A stretch of DNA of 37,637 bases from contig JAPZRK010000099.1 in the NCBI GenBank assembly GCA_027531445.1, forward strand, positions 1-37,637, written 5' to 3'. This DNA comes from Leptospira sp. (GTDB lineage Bacteria; Spirochaetota; Leptospiria; Leptospirales; Leptospiraceae). A model generated the notes under the pieces. That model had not been told where the DNA came from and ran no database searches. It was given only the letters and a program-made list of their open reading frames with translations. This document shows positions 1 to 8,643 of this stretch, one piece after another. Position 1 is the stretch's first letter. The number at the start of each line of letters is the position of its first letter. The translations under genes and the position numbers were made by a program.

Positions 1-54
1 GTGTTAGGTTTTGTGGCAAAATCTGTTGATTTGTGCGTATTAGTATTGAGAGAT
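1..54. repeat. 54-bp direct repeat, left copy
   Basis: These 54 bases are identical to 33138-33191 in the same orientation. The match stops at 54/55, and its left limit cannot be seen because the window begins inside it. On the minus strand both copies read in the same frame as the low-complexity leader of the IS1595-like transposase. The two copies are therefore probably pieces of two copies of that gene. If the window is an assembly contig, its left edge may be a break at this repeated gene. Confidence 0.95.
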
Positions 55-128
55 ATGGAATTTTTTAACAAGTTTAGAGTCTTTCTGTAAGATTGACTGT
101 AAAGGGAAGAAATTGAGTAATTTTGCAT
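1..128 (-). CDS. Possible 5' end of a second transposase copy (partial, runs off the left edge)
   Basis: On the minus strand an ATG at 128-126 opens a frame that stays open to the window edge. It gives about 26 codons (starting MQNYSISS) and then enters the 54-bp repeat in the same frame as the leader of the transposase at 31202-32956. This suggests the native 5' end of that transposase type, with the remainder lying outside the window. The initiator codon has no convincing ribosome binding site, and the leader is low complexity, so chance openness is possible. Confidence 0.35.
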   Translation of the reverse strand, partial: MQNYSISSLYSQSYRKTLNLLKNSISLNTNTHKSTDFATKPN

Positions 129-587
129 TGAAATAGAACCTGCTAAGTTAATTAAGATAATACATCTTTTAAAAAATAGATACCGAAAAATGAGAAATCA
201 TATAAACCACCAAATTACTTCTCTCTTTTTAAGGAAAAAAATAAAGACATAAAGATGGAATCTTTTTAAAAAATAGTTTAGGCTAATAGTAAAGATTTTA
301 AACAATTAGCCAAAACAACATTTAATACATGTTAATTGTTTTTTCAAGAATCGAACTCATTTTGCTCAATTTGAGCGATTTTCTTACATAATTTCCAGAT
401 AATAAAGAAAGAAGAATAAGTGGCTTGGGGAATTAGTTACAATTTTTGTTTTTAATTCTGTGTAATTGTAATAAAAATGATCAGAAACGTGATAAAAAGT
501 ACCATAAATGGTAAAAAAAACTGAAATATGGTAGAATATTGAAAGAAAATGATAGAAATATTTCGTATATGATATAGAGTTGAAAAT
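129..587. other. AT-rich intergenic region before ietA
   Basis: About 460 bases with no supportable gene. It separates the left repeat from the IetA-like gene and must contain that gene's promoter. I see no well-spaced consensus pair; a TATGAT at 568-573 is a possible -10 box. No strong hairpin or terminator stands out. Confidence 0.5.
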
Positions 588-1673
588 ATGAAAACCGAAA
601 TTCTTAAAATAATTGAGGGTGCTCTTGAAAAAGACAAATCAAAAGTAATGAAGTTTGCTAAGCAATTAGCCTTAAATGAAAGAAAAAATGGTGATGAAAA
701 ATTTGCGAAGAGAATTGAAGAGTGTCTCAATGTCCAAGGGAAGGGTTCTATTGTTTTAGATGATTTATTGTCACTCCCAGTAGACAATGAGTCTAGGTTT
801 GAAATGTTGAAATTGTCTTCAAATAAGAAAACTGGAAATGAATTTATATTGTCTTCGACTATAAAAAGTAAGGTTGCTGATTTTCTTAATTTTATAAAGA
901 AACAGGAAGAGATACAAAAGTATAATCTATCCATAAATCAATCTTTACTTCTATATGGTCCCCCAGGCTGTGGTAAAACTTCTCTAGCTAAACAGATATC
1001 AGATGAGTTAGGTTTACCTTTGATGACATTACGGCTTGATTCAACTATATCATCACTTTTGGGTAGCACATCTAAGAATATAAATCGGATTTTTAGTTTT
1101 GCCAAACAAAATCCTTGTATTTTATTCTTAGATGAATTTGATGCGATTGCAAAAGCAAGAAATGACTCTCAGGAATTGGGAGAGTTAAAGAGAGTCGTAA
1201 ATAGTTTGATCCAAAACATTGATGACTTTTCCGAGAACGGCATATTAATAGCCGCAACTAACCATCAGGAACTTCTTGACAGAGCGATATGGAGACGTTT
1301 TTCTACCCAGATTTATCTTGGTCTTCCTAATGCAGAAGAACGAATTGAATTATTAAATTTATTTCTAAAAAAATTTCCGAATGATATTCTAGGCAATCAA
1401 AAGAAAATTTCAAGAATCTCCGAGCTTACAGTTGATTTATCTCCAGCAGAAATTCGTAACTTATGCCATAACGCCATAAAACGTTGTGTAATTAGAAATA
1501 AGAAATCTCTAGATTATTCTGATTTTCTTTATGATTTATATGTTAGCTCTCGACTCAAAAATCATGATTTAGAATCAATAGTCAAGTTCTTGCACGAAAA
1601 CTTTGTACCTCAAGAAAATATTTGTCAAATTCTAAATATTTCACTTAGGCAAGTAAGAAAGATTATTTTATAG
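588..1673 (+). CDS. ietA: AAA+ ATPase of an IetAS-type ATPase/protease pair
   Basis: This 361-residue protein is a single-domain AAA+ ATPase. Visible motifs are Walker A (GPPGCGKT, residues 124-131), Walker B (ILFLDEFD, about 178-185), a sensor-1 asparagine in AATN (about 222-225) and an arginine-finger-like WRRF (235-238). The N-terminal 90 residues look helical and may bind a partner. The C-terminal part (about 260-320) resembles an AAA lid, and the last 40 residues look like a small helix-turn-helix. A subtilisin-like protease gene follows after 14 bases on the same strand. This pairing matches the IetA/IetS module known from Agrobacterium plasmid incompatibility/stability and from defence islands. 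The ATPase probably controls or activates the protease. The ribosome binding site is weak. The family call is confident; the IetAS name rests on gene pairing, protein sizes and motif content. Confidence 0.82.
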   Translation: MKTEILKIIEGALEKDKSKVMKFAKQLALNERKNGDEKFAKRIEECLNVQGKGSIVLDDLLSLPVDNESRFEMLKLSSNKKTGNEFILSSTIKSKVADFLNFIKKQEEIQKYNLSINQSLLLYGPPGCGKTSLAKQISDELGLPLMTLRLDSTISSLLGSTSKNINRIFSFAKQNPCILFLDEFDAIAKARNDSQELGELKRVVNSLIQNIDDFSENGILIAATNHQELLDRAIWRRFSTQIYLGLPNAEERIELLNLFLKKFPNDILGNQKKISRISELTVDLSPAEIRNLCHNAIKRCVIRNKKSLDYSDFLYDLYVSSRLKNHDLESIVKFLHENFVPQENICQILNISLRQVRKIIL

Positions 1674-1687
1674 AGTGGAAAAAGAGT

Positions 1688-4018
1688 ATGGATCAATCAA
1701 AGAAAAATTTACCGATAAGAATTTTTTATAAACGTGAGAAAGATGATAGAAAAACGGAAGGTGGAGGTAATTCAAATAATCCAAAATGGTTATTAGGTGG
1801 AGAAGAACTTAAAAATAGATCAAATGCATTACGAATTTCATTAGATCAAGTTAGTAAGAAATATATAAGTGAGCAATCTGATTTACCTATAGTAATTGAT
1901 GTTTCTGTTAATCCTAAAGCTCTTGCAAAAAGTCATCGAAAAGATATTGAGACAATTTTTGCGAATTCTTATAATCAAGCAAAAATATTGGAAATTAAAT
2001 CTGACAATGAAGTGCTATTTAGTCTAGATAATAATGACCATCTCGGATTGGTATCCTTACGACTCAATAATCTTGAATTAAATAAAAAAGTAATTTCTGC
2101 CATTGAGGAAATTAAGGGCTATGAGCCTTTTATAGGAATCGATTCAAGGGATTCATCTATCAAAAAAGTAAAGCTACTAAAGTATAAAGATATCGCAGAT
2201 AATGAGTTTGTCGAAAGTAAATTAATAGAATTTTGCAAGTCAAACGAAATAAAAATAATTAAGAAAATGTATACGAAGGAACTAAATATATTTCGGCTGG
2301 AAAATGTATCCGAAAGTTCATTTTTAAAATTAATAAAATTAGAAGGAATTCTTTCAATTGAATCAATGCCTTCCATTGATCTAGATTTTCAATCTTCAGG
2401 AGAAGAGCAGGATATAGATATTAAATTACCAAATGCAGATCAAAATTATCCTACGGTTGGATTGCTGGATTCGGGAGTATCGCTTAATGATTTTTTAAAG
2501 CCATGGGTTATAGATTCTTATTCTCCTTATCCCAATGAAGATTTAAATAAACAACATGGAACTTTCTGTGCTGGAATTATTGCGTACAGAGAGGAATTGT
2601 TTGGTACGCCTGATGGAAAAGGAAGCGGTTGTAACATATTTGATGCAGCAGTATATCCCGATCAGGAAAGAAATAAATTGAGTGAAGATGAGTTTTTAGA
2701 TAACATAAGGGATGTTATCTCCAAATATGCTGATAGAATAAAAATTTGGAACATGTCGATGGGCAAAGAAAGCACTAGCCACCGAAGAAAATTTTCCGAC
2801 TTTGCAATGGCGTTAGATGAAATTCAAGATACCTACAATGTTATAATAGTCAAATCGGCAGGCAATTGTAATAATTTTGATAAAAAAGCAACTGAGAGTC
2901 GAATTTCTGAACCATCTGAATCTGTTCGCTCGCTTGTGGTAGGATCAATTGCTCACACCCAAGGAATCTATGATATTTCAAAAGCCTATCATCGGTCTCC
3001 ATTCAGTAGAATTGGACCAGGACCTGGCTACATTACTAAACCTGAATTAGTCGATTTTGGAGGAAATGCATACAAAAATTCTAAGAGTAATTTAGTAATT
3101 AATGGAGTTAAGTCATTTGGATTAAATGGACAAATTAGATCATCAGTCGGAACAAGTTATTCAGCACCGAGAATCGCTTGCAGATTAGCTAACCTAAACC
3201 ATACTTTATCAAATTCATTTAATGATTTATTGTTAAAATCGCTAGTTATACACACTGCCAATTGTCATCCTTCCATAAATCTTGATTCGACAAGAAAATT
3301 ATACGAGTATGGATTCGGAATGCCTGGAGAGGTAGATGATATACTTTACAATGATCCTCATGAAATTACACTCATCTACCAGGATGAGTTGAATAAAGGA
3401 CAGTTCCTTGAAATTCTGGAATTTCCCTTTCCTGATAGTTTAGTAGATGATCAAGGTTTTTACTATGGTCAAGTAATAATTACTGCATACACTAAACCTT
3501 TATTAGCTGTGAATCAAGGTATGGAATATATACAATCTGACCTTTCAGTAAAATTTGGAACCTATGAAAATTTGACAGCAAGAGATACTTCAAAGAGGAA
3601 TGTTATAAATCCTATAGGTCGAGAAGGCGGTCGAAATATTCTTGTGGCTGACTGCTATAGTAAAAAGCAAAAAACGATTGGAAAAAGAGAGACTGAACTA
3701 GTAGAACAGGATTTTAAATTTCACCCAGTTAAAAAATTTATTGTTAATTTGAGTGAAATGACAGAAGGAAGTAAAGCGACTTTGTTATCATCAAAAAACA
3801 ATTGGTATTTAAGATTAGATTCATTATTTAGAAATTATGTTGAAGTTAAATATGCAAAGACTCAGAGTCAACTATCTTTGCCTTTCTGCCTTTTAATTAC
3901 CATTAGAGACCCTTTGAAGAAGATAGCTGTTTACGATCGAGTAACTCAGCAATTAACAGAAAGGCACTTTGTTCATAAAGCAATTGAAATAGAAAATGAA
4001 ATACGTGTTAGTGTATGA
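1688..4018 (+). CDS. ietS: Subtilisin-like serine protease (S8), IetS-type partner
   Basis: This 776-residue protein carries the S8 catalytic triad: Asp261 in GLLDSGVS, His290 in QHGTFCAG and Ser490 in VGTSYSAP. There is no signal peptide, so it should act in the cytoplasm. The first 250 residues precede the protease domain and may be an inhibitory or sensing region; the C-terminal 200 residues are probably beta-rich. It follows the AAA+ ATPase gene by 14 bases and is surely cotranscribed with it. In known IetAS systems the ATPase and subtilase act together as an antiphage or plasmid-stability module, and that role is inferred here. A short hairpin (4024-4044) lies just after the stop codon. 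Confidence 0.85.
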   Translation: MDQSKKNLPIRIFYKREKDDRKTEGGGNSNNPKWLLGGEELKNRSNALRISLDQVSKKYISEQSDLPIVIDVSVNPKALAKSHRKDIETIFANSYNQAKILEIKSDNEVLFSLDNNDHLGLVSLRLNNLELNKKVISAIEEIKGYEPFIGIDSRDSSIKKVKLLKYKDIADNEFVESKLIEFCKSNEIKIIKKMYTKELNIFRLENVSESSFLKLIKLEGILSIESMPSIDLDFQSSGEEQDIDIKLPNADQNYPTVGLLDSGVSLNDFLKPWVIDSYSPYPNEDLNKQHGTFCAGIIAYREELFGTPDGKGSGCNIFDAAVYPDQERNKLSEDEFLDNIRDVISKYADRIKIWNMSMGKESTSHRRKFSDFAMALDEIQDTYNVIIVKSAGNCNNFDKKATESRISEPSESVRSLVVGSIAHTQGIYDISKAYHRSPFSRIGPGPGYITKPELVDFGGNAYKNSKSNLVINGVKSFGLNGQIRSSVGTSYSAPRIACRLANLNHTLSNSFNDLLLKSLVIHTANCHPSINLDSTRKLYEYGFGMPGEVDDILYNDPHEITLIYQDELNKGQFLEILEFPFPDSLVDDQGFYYGQVIITAYTKPLLAVNQGMEYIQSDLSVKFGTYENLTARDTSKRNVINPIGREGGRNILVADCYSKKQKTIGKRETELVEQDFKFHPVKKFIVNLSEMTEGSKATLLSSKNNWYLRLDSLFRNYVEVKYAKTQSQLSLPFCLLITIRDPLKKIAVYDRVTQQLTERHFVHKAIEIENEIRVSV

Positions 4019-4023
4019 TTTAA

Positions 4024-4044
4024 TTAACAAGAATTTATTGTTAA
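4024..4044 (+). terminator. Weak hairpin after ietS
   Basis: Perfect 7-bp AT-rich stem (TTAACAA / TTGTTAA) with a 7-base loop, 6 bases after the ietS stop. No T-run follows, so it may be a weak terminator or only an mRNA 3' structure. Confidence 0.3.
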
Positions 4045-4170
4045 AGTTACAGGTAGTTTGGAGAATAGGCTTTTAGATTATTTTTAAGTTTTAGCACGAT
4101 TGTAAATTAACGGACACTTTTTTTGCGGAAATATTTCAATATGTGCAAATGAGCAAACTGGTCTAGCTCT

Positions 4171-4428
4171 TCATCCCTTGTATCTGAAATTAATAGGGAT
4201 ACTGTTTTTCTCTGAACAAATATTCGATAGGTATGTTGAACACTTGAAACATACTTTAATACTTAGATTTTTCTTGAGATGTTTTTTTAATTGAGCGTTA
4301 GTCATCAATTTATTTTCATCCGCTATTTTAAAGCAAACGAACCTTACGTTGCAGAGTGGATCAGTGTCTTCAATGATATGACATATTTCGCAATCAGTCG
4401 GTGTATAAATGGAATAGATTTTATTCAT
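4171..4428 (-). CDS. Small cysteine-rich (zinc-ribbon-like) protein
   Basis: This 85-residue protein has seven cysteines, including C13-x2-C16 and C60-x2-C63, which suggests zinc binding. It stands alone on the minus strand behind the ietAS pair. Its central part resembles the 66-residue protein at 29033-29233: CHIIEDTDPLC aligns with FHILEDYDLIC, and KVCFKC with KVCFNC. The two are probably diverged members of one family on the same element. ATG start; upstream on the minus strand TGGAATTCCTCC gives a good GGA/CCTCC context but the exact ribosome binding site is modest. Function unknown; DNA or RNA binding is a guess. Confidence 0.6.
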   Translation of the reverse strand: MNKIYSIYTPTDCEICHIIEDTDPLCNVRFVCFKIADENKLMTNAQLKKHLKKNLSIKVCFKCSTYLSNICSEKNSIPINFRYKG

Positions 4429-4597
4429 GGAGGAATTCCACCGAATAAAGCTATCAAGTAAACCTAATTTTGGTTCGTATCAAATTGGTGGTAAATTAAA
4501 TCTTTTTAAGTAAGTATTTCTGACGTTCTTTTTTCTATTTTGCAGTATTTTTGATGCGATCAAAAAAAATGGTAGGATTTTAATTGTAAGGCATTAA

Positions 4598-4625
4598 AAT
4601 TACTATACATATAATTACTATACAT
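4598..4625 (+). repeat. Tandem 13-bp direct repeat in a promoter region
   Basis: AATTACTATACAT occurs twice, at 4598-4610 and 4613-4625, 15 bases apart. It lies just upstream of a small possible gene at 4637 and could be an operator or part of a promoter. AT-rich, so chance is possible. Confidence 0.35.
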
Positions 4626-4636
4626 AAAATAGTGTC

Positions 4637-4804
4637 ATGCTCTGCGATTATAGAAATATTAAATCATTGCATCCAGTCCTCGAACAAATCAGTTTTGAAG
4701 AAAAATTGATGGAATTGAAGAATAATCCCGAATTTCTCTACTTAGTGGATCGTATCTACTCAAGGCTTTTAAAGAATAATAGTATTCCAAAATTAATAGA
4801 GTAG
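4637..4804 (+). CDS. Possible small protein, 55 residues
   Basis: An ATG at 4637 opens 55 codons (starting MLCDYRNIKS, ending IPKLIE) with a stop at 4802-4804. The composition is protein-like (alternating charged and aliphatic residues, probably helical). A tandem 13-bp repeat lies right upstream. There is no clear ribosome binding site and no recognised family, so this is a tentative gene in an otherwise empty 450-base gap. Confidence 0.35.
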   Translation: MLCDYRNIKSLHPVLEQISFEEKLMELKNNPEFLYLVDRIYSRLLKNNSIPKLIE

Positions 4805-4881
4805 CGAGTTGACAGCTTTTAAATAATCTATAATTTCAAGTTAAACTAAGGTTGCAAAAAAATAATCCAACTTATTATCTA

Positions 4882-5529
4882 TCAGCAATTTGTTCTTTCT
4901 TCCTGATTTTGAAATGTATCGCTAGATATAATTGGAATATTTCCTTTCTTATTGAACAATTTATATAGCCACTCTAAACCTTTCGGAGTAACGTATGTGA
5001 CTGGCATTAGTCTATTAATGTTATCGTTTATGAAACATATGACGACAAAATATTTTTGATCTATATAGATTTGGTAAGGCTCATTAAATTGGCTCTGTTT
5101 CATTAAAATTTTCATTTCTCTTAGTAGTGCTATGAAATCATTTCTTCCCTTACCAATATCCAAAATTTTTGCAACTGCCGAGAAAGAAAAATTCCCTTGA
5201 TAATCATCGAAGGGAGTAGGTTGAGCAATTCTCTTCTCAAGTTCATATATTTTCTGTGTATACCATTCCAAAACAATTTTAATCATGTTTTGTATTTCTT
5301 GCTCGGTATAAACACCTTCAACTCTGGTTGAAGGTAGCATACATTTTCTAATTTCGGTGACCATTTCATCTGTTAATAAACTTTGTATGCCATTTATCAT
5401 AAAACCAGGATAGTTGACTCTTAAATGCTTTCTAATAGCTTCTGGTGTAACTTGCAAGATATTAGCTACCTCCTTTATGCTCATCTTTACTTCATTCTTA
5501 TTGTATTTTTTATTTCCCTTTAATTCCAT
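4882..5529 (-). CDS. Phage antirepressor-like protein (HTH plus KilAC domain)
   Basis: This 215-residue protein has an N-terminal helix-turn-helix (about residues 15-40, SIKEVANILQVTPEAIRKHLR). Its C-terminal half looks like a KilAC domain: FSFSAVAKILDIGKGRNDFIALLREMKILM, then PYQIYIDQKYFVV, then VTPKGLEWLYKLF. KilAC domains are typical of phage and plasmid antirepressors that relieve lysogenic repression by DNA or protein binding. A good GGAG ribosome binding site stands 7 bases before the ATG. It is divergent from the gene at 5643 across a strikingly symmetric control region (5534-5638), as expected of a genetic switch. Confidence 0.75.
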   Translation of the reverse strand: MELKGNKKYNKNEVKMSIKEVANILQVTPEAIRKHLRVNYPGFMINGIQSLLTDEMVTEIRKCMLPSTRVEGVYTEQEIQNMIKIVLEWYTQKIYELEKRIAQPTPFDDYQGNFSFSAVAKILDIGKGRNDFIALLREMKILMKQSQFNEPYQIYIDQKYFVVICFINDNINRLMPVTYVTPKGLEWLYKLFNKKGNIPIISSDTFQNQEERTNC

Positions 5530-5533
5530 TTTA

Positions 5534-5638
5534 GTTTCTCCTTTTAAGTTAGTAGGATAGGGAAAATATTTTTTTCATTTAATCGATCGCCTCGATGAAA
5601 ATGGTTTTTAATTCTATTACTAACTTTTAAAGAGGAAA
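5534..5638. promoter_or_regulatory. Symmetric divergent control region
   Basis: The leaders of the two divergent genes are imperfect inverted copies of each other. The minus-strand leader reads CCTACTAACTTAAAAGGAGA and the plus-strand leader reads ATTACTAACTTTTAAAGAGG, so the arms lie at about 5534-5560 and 5614-5638. At the centre is a small hairpin, ATCGA-TCGCC-TCGAT (5582-5596). The whole 105 bases are therefore close to two-fold symmetric. This fits one regulator controlling both directions, and it places equivalent ribosome binding sites before both genes. Confidence 0.6.
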
Positions 5639-5642
5639 TTGA

Positions 5643-5942
5643 ATGATTTTAAATGATTCTTATGAATATAGACTAATTGATGCGGAAGTAACTTACCTTG
5701 TTGGGTTGATCCCAAATGGAAATGAGGTTACAAAGAATTTTATTAGTGTGGGTAAACCACTAGAAAATCCACACCTTCAATTAAAGGATTCGAATGGTGA
5801 GATAATGAATATTAAACTGATTCAGATTAAATCTGAATATATTGCATCAGCAAGTTTTGGAGGATATTTATTTGGGCTTAGGCTAGCTCCGATGAAAAAT
5901 GATAATAAAAAGCACTCTTTATATATTAGAAAAATAATCTAA
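5643..5942 (+). CDS. Hypothetical protein, 99 residues
   Basis: Not recognised. The protein is small, soluble and probably beta-rich (ending in a basic NDNKKHSLYIRKII). It has a good ribosome binding site (AGAGGA, 7 bases before ATG). It is divergent from the KilAC antirepressor and shares that gene's mirrored leader, so the two are probably co-regulated. A role in phage- or plasmid-type gene control is inferred only from position. Confidence 0.55.
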   Translation: MILNDSYEYRLIDAEVTYLVGLIPNGNEVTKNFISVGKPLENPHLQLKDSNGEIMNIKLIQIKSEYIASASFGGYLFGLRLAPMKNDNKKHSLYIRKII

Positions 5943-5980
5943 TATTCTAATGACTTTTCATAAATAAAAGATCGGTCCCT

Positions 5981-6391
5981 TTACTTTGGAACTTCCAATT
6001 TCTCTAAATAGTATTCATCTAATGACAGTTTGGAATTAATAGAATTCAAAGTTGAAGAAATTCTTTTTTGTAGGAGTAGGAGATCAGCATTATCCATTTC
6101 CTCTAAGAATTCGCTGGTAAAGTGCAGAAGTATTGTTTTATTCTCCGAGGAGACAGAGGGTAGTGCAAGACGACCTGTTCCCAAACCGATAGCAAGTTGT
6201 GGCATAAAACCAACTAAGTGTCCATTTCCAATATCTACAACATCATTAGATGGGATTTTGTTTGAATATGATGGCAGATTGAATATTTCTAACTTAAAGA
6301 ATCGATCTGTATCTTTGCCCCAATCTATCTCTATACTATAGTTTATCGGTGATGAGACTTCCAAATTCGTAATAATGTTAGTTGATTTCAT
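5981..6391 (-). CDS. Hypothetical protein, 136 residues
   Basis: Not recognised. A soluble protein with a probable beta-rich N-terminal two thirds and a helical C-terminal segment (about residues 93-130). It is convergent with the gene at 5643 and divergent from the pair at 6586-7652. The ATG lies inside a perfect 16-bp palindrome (6385-6400), which could be an operator covering the start. Confidence 0.55.
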   Translation of the reverse strand: MKSTNIITNLEVSSPINYSIEIDWGKDTDRFFKLEIFNLPSYSNKIPSNDVVDIGNGHLVGFMPQLAIGLGTGRLALPSVSSENKTILLHFTSEFLEEMDNADLLLLQKRISSTLNSINSKLSLDEYYLEKLEVPK

Positions 6392-6400
6392 ATATGAAAT
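6385..6400. promoter_or_regulatory. Perfect 16-bp palindrome at a start codon
   Basis: ATTTCATATATGAAAT is perfectly self-complementary and contains the ATG of the minus-strand gene at 5981-6391. It may be an autoregulatory operator or may occlude the start in the mRNA. AT-rich palindromes do arise by chance. Confidence 0.35.
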
Positions 6401-6585
6401 TTAGTGTCTAAAAAAAACATTTTCATATTTATCTGTTATTTCAAGTAAAAAATATCAAAAATATAACAGCAGATAGTGTTCGTTACTTTTGTAATAGTTT
6501 ATTTGATTGATTTTTTCAAAAAACCTTGTAAACTAGATATAGCCATAGTCTTTATGATTCTATGAATTGGAAGAGGGGGTTAACA

Positions 6586-6939
6586 ATGGATATATTAGTA
6601 AAGAAGATTTCTACTAAAGAAGAAGAAAGTTTGTTGATTAACGTTGTGAAATTTTTGAAGGAATATTATCAAAAAGAACTTGGAGATTCAATGGACTTTA
6701 AACTTGCTTTGCTTTCTGAAGAAAAAGTAGGAAAATTCCTCGTTCGAAATGTAAGCGATGATCCTCATTGTTATTTCTGTTTGCTATTGTTTGGTGATAA
6801 ATCATATGGATTTTGGTTAGTCGATGAATCATTTGAGGAAAATTCCTTGGAAATTTCCATATCCAGTCAGTTTCACCGTTTAGAGATTATGGAAAAGGAT
6901 ATTAGTGTTTTTGAGCATTGGATTCAAAAGGCTGTCTGA
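6586..6939 (+). CDS. Hypothetical protein, 117 residues
   Basis: Not recognised. The chosen ATG at 6586 is preceded by an excellent ribosome binding site (AGAGGGGG, 6571-6579); an in-frame ATG at 6562 lies upstream of that site and is unlikely. The protein is acidic, with a probable helix-rich N-terminus (TKEEESLLINVVKFLKEYYQKEL) and a beta-rich remainder. It is followed at once by the gene ending at 7652, with which it probably forms a two-gene operon. Confidence 0.55.
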   Translation: MDILVKKISTKEEESLLINVVKFLKEYYQKELGDSMDFKLALLSEEKVGKFLVRNVSDDPHCYFCLLLFGDKSYGFWLVDESFEENSLEISISSQFHRLEIMEKDISVFEHWIQKAV

Positions 6940-6944
6940 TTCTA

Positions 6945-7652
6945 GTGTCCCAGCCAAAAACGATATCCTATTTGCGAAAGCAAATTCTCAGTAGTTATAT
7001 TCCGTTAATTAATACTCTTGGAGTGATTGAATTTCCTGGAAAATTAGAATACGAAGAAGTAATAAGATTCTTTAAGAATGCGAATTATATATCTGGTAAA
7101 CTAGTTGAGACTGAAGCAGAACCTAAGAACGAAGGATTTCTTCTAGTATTCAATATAGAACGATCGTCTTTAATAAAGCATTCCAAGTCTTTGAATCTAG
7201 ATAGTTTTGATTTTTTACAGTTTAATCGGAAAACGGATACTTTAACGATTGAATCTGTTGCATTTGAGAGTATCAAAAGGAATCCGTTTGGAGGATTTAA
7301 AACAATCGCAAAAAGTATCTTCAATTTTGATTTAGATCAAAATTCATTTATCAGTCATTTTTATCGGTTCAAGAGAAATCCAAAATTCACAATAGTATCC
7401 TCAGAATATAAGGATATGAAATATGTTGGTAAGAGAGTAAGCTTTAGCATAGAGGAACTGGATTCATTAGAAGCTTTCGATGAGATAACAAATCTTTACA
7501 AAATGGAGATAGCAGAAAGGCAACATTTGTTTAAACAGGAATTAAACTTAACTGAATCATTTAGTTGGAAGAATCGGGGTATTATCAACAATATGTTTTA
7601 CAATCTTCTTGAAATTGAAAGTGGATATTGGAAAAAAAATAAACTATCTTGA
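6945..7652 (+). CDS. Hypothetical protein, 235 residues
   Basis: Not recognised. A GTG at 6945 lies 5 bases after the stop of the preceding gene and is chosen as the start by translational coupling; an in-frame TTG at 6918 would overlap that gene and is also possible. The protein is soluble and charged, probably mixed alpha/beta, with a helical C-terminus rich in aromatic residues. Its last bases overlap the end of the convergent HDAC-like gene by 9. The pair 6586-7652 may be a small accessory module of unknown function. Confidence 0.5.
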   Translation: MSQPKTISYLRKQILSSYIPLINTLGVIEFPGKLEYEEVIRFFKNANYISGKLVETEAEPKNEGFLLVFNIERSSLIKHSKSLNLDSFDFLQFNRKTDTLTIESVAFESIKRNPFGGFKTIAKSIFNFDLDQNSFISHFYRFKRNPKFTIVSSEYKDMKYVGKRVSFSIEELDSLEAFDEITNLYKMEIAERQHLFKQELNLTESFSWKNRGIINNMFYNLLEIESGYWKKNKLS

Positions 7653-8570
7653 AGATTTTTTTTTATAAACTGATGAATATTGCGTTTTGATCCCATAGCG
7701 AATTTCTAAACACAAAAGTAAATCCTGGATATGGGCATCTAACACAGACGTATAATGATCTTCTCTGTAACCTCCAAACAGGGTAATAACGGTTGGAAAT
7801 TTGTAATCACCTTTATCCAATTTTGCCAATTCTGAATAAATAATATTCTTTATTGAAAGCCAATCCTTTAAATTAACGCTTCCTCCTAAATCATCATCTA
7901 TCAGGGAATCTGCTCCTGAGCATACGACAACGTAATGTATTTCCTTATCATGAATTTTTTTTAGAATGTATTCGAATTTAGATTCAAAATCTCTTATATA
8001 ATTTATGCCAGAACCTTTTGGGTTAACATTCGCATATTTTGGAACGGCTTGATTCAATTCTGGAACAAAATTCCTACTTTCTTCTATAGAGTTACCAAAA
8101 TGCTCATCCAAATCGATGTAAGCTCCTGATAAACCTCTTTCTCTATAAATTTTTACTGAGGCAATGACCTGACCAGAAAATGTGCAGTAACCACCACCAG
8201 AATTTGGAGTTGCGTGATGAAACCCTGAAGTTGGGCTAAGGCAAACGTTCCCTTTAAGTGAATTTAGTATCGCATAATATAGGGAGGCGTTAGTATATCG
8301 AACACTCCTACCGAATTCAGAAGACCAATTTATTCCACTTGAATTTGAATAAGGAGCCTTACCAGAAAAGAATCCCGATATATATTCTTTTGTGTGAGCT
8401 ATTTTAAAATCTTTGTTTGGATAAGGTTTCCAGTTTACAATTACTGGAAAGTACTTTGCAAGATCGGAGGACTCAATCATTTCCATTAACATCGCAGGTT
8501 TTTGCGGCGATCTAGAGTATCCAGCAAGTTTGTCAGGAGCCATTTCTGGACGATAAAAAGTATTAATCAA
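7644..8570 (-). CDS. Histone-deacetylase-family zinc hydrolase
   Basis: This 308-residue protein fits the HDAC/acetylpolyamine amidohydrolase family. It has the His-His active-site pair (SGFHHA, H118 and H119), zinc-ligand-like residues in YIDLDEHFGNS (D155 and H157) and GADSLIDDD (D221), and the transition-state tyrosine in FGGY (Y268). All key positions look intact. Bacterial members remove acetyl groups from polyamines, small molecules or protein lysines; the substrate here cannot be told. Translation appears to begin at a TTG, since the beta strand containing TFYRP belongs to the fold and precedes the first ATG (residue 10). A well-formed promoter lies at 8599-8627. It sits downstream of an Xre regulator on the same strand, an unusual partner within a mobile region. 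Confidence 0.75.
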   Translation of the reverse strand: MINTFYRPEMAPDKLAGYSRSPQKPAMLMEMIESSDLAKYFPVIVNWKPYPNKDFKIAHTKEYISGFFSGKAPYSNSSGINWSSEFGRSVRYTNASLYYAILNSLKGNVCLSPTSGFHHATPNSGGGYCTFSGQVIASVKIYRERGLSGAYIDLDEHFGNSIEESRNFVPELNQAVPKYANVNPKGSGINYIRDFESKFEYILKKIHDKEIHYVVVCSGADSLIDDDLGGSVNLKDWLSIKNIIYSELAKLDKGDYKFPTVITLFGGYREDHYTSVLDAHIQDLLLCLEIRYGIKTQYSSVYKKKSSR

Positions 8571-8598
8571 TTAACGAAACCTAACATTAGTATATTTT

Positions 8599-8627
8599 AT
8601 TATATCATATGATCTCGCAATAACCAA
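8599..8627 (-). promoter_or_regulatory. Promoter for the HDAC-like gene
   Basis: On the minus strand TTGGTT (8627-8622), a 17-base spacer and TATAAT (8604-8599) make a good sigma-70 promoter. The 10-bp palindrome ATCATATGAT (8604-8613) overlaps its -10 edge and could be an operator for the adjacent Xre regulator. Confidence 0.6.
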
Positions 8628-8643
8628 GGATAGGACTTTAGTA

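Noticed and set aside
452..934. A 160-codon minus-strand frame overlapping the start of ietA
   Set aside because: It is hydrophobic and antisense to a clear AAA+ coding region, with no ribosome binding site.
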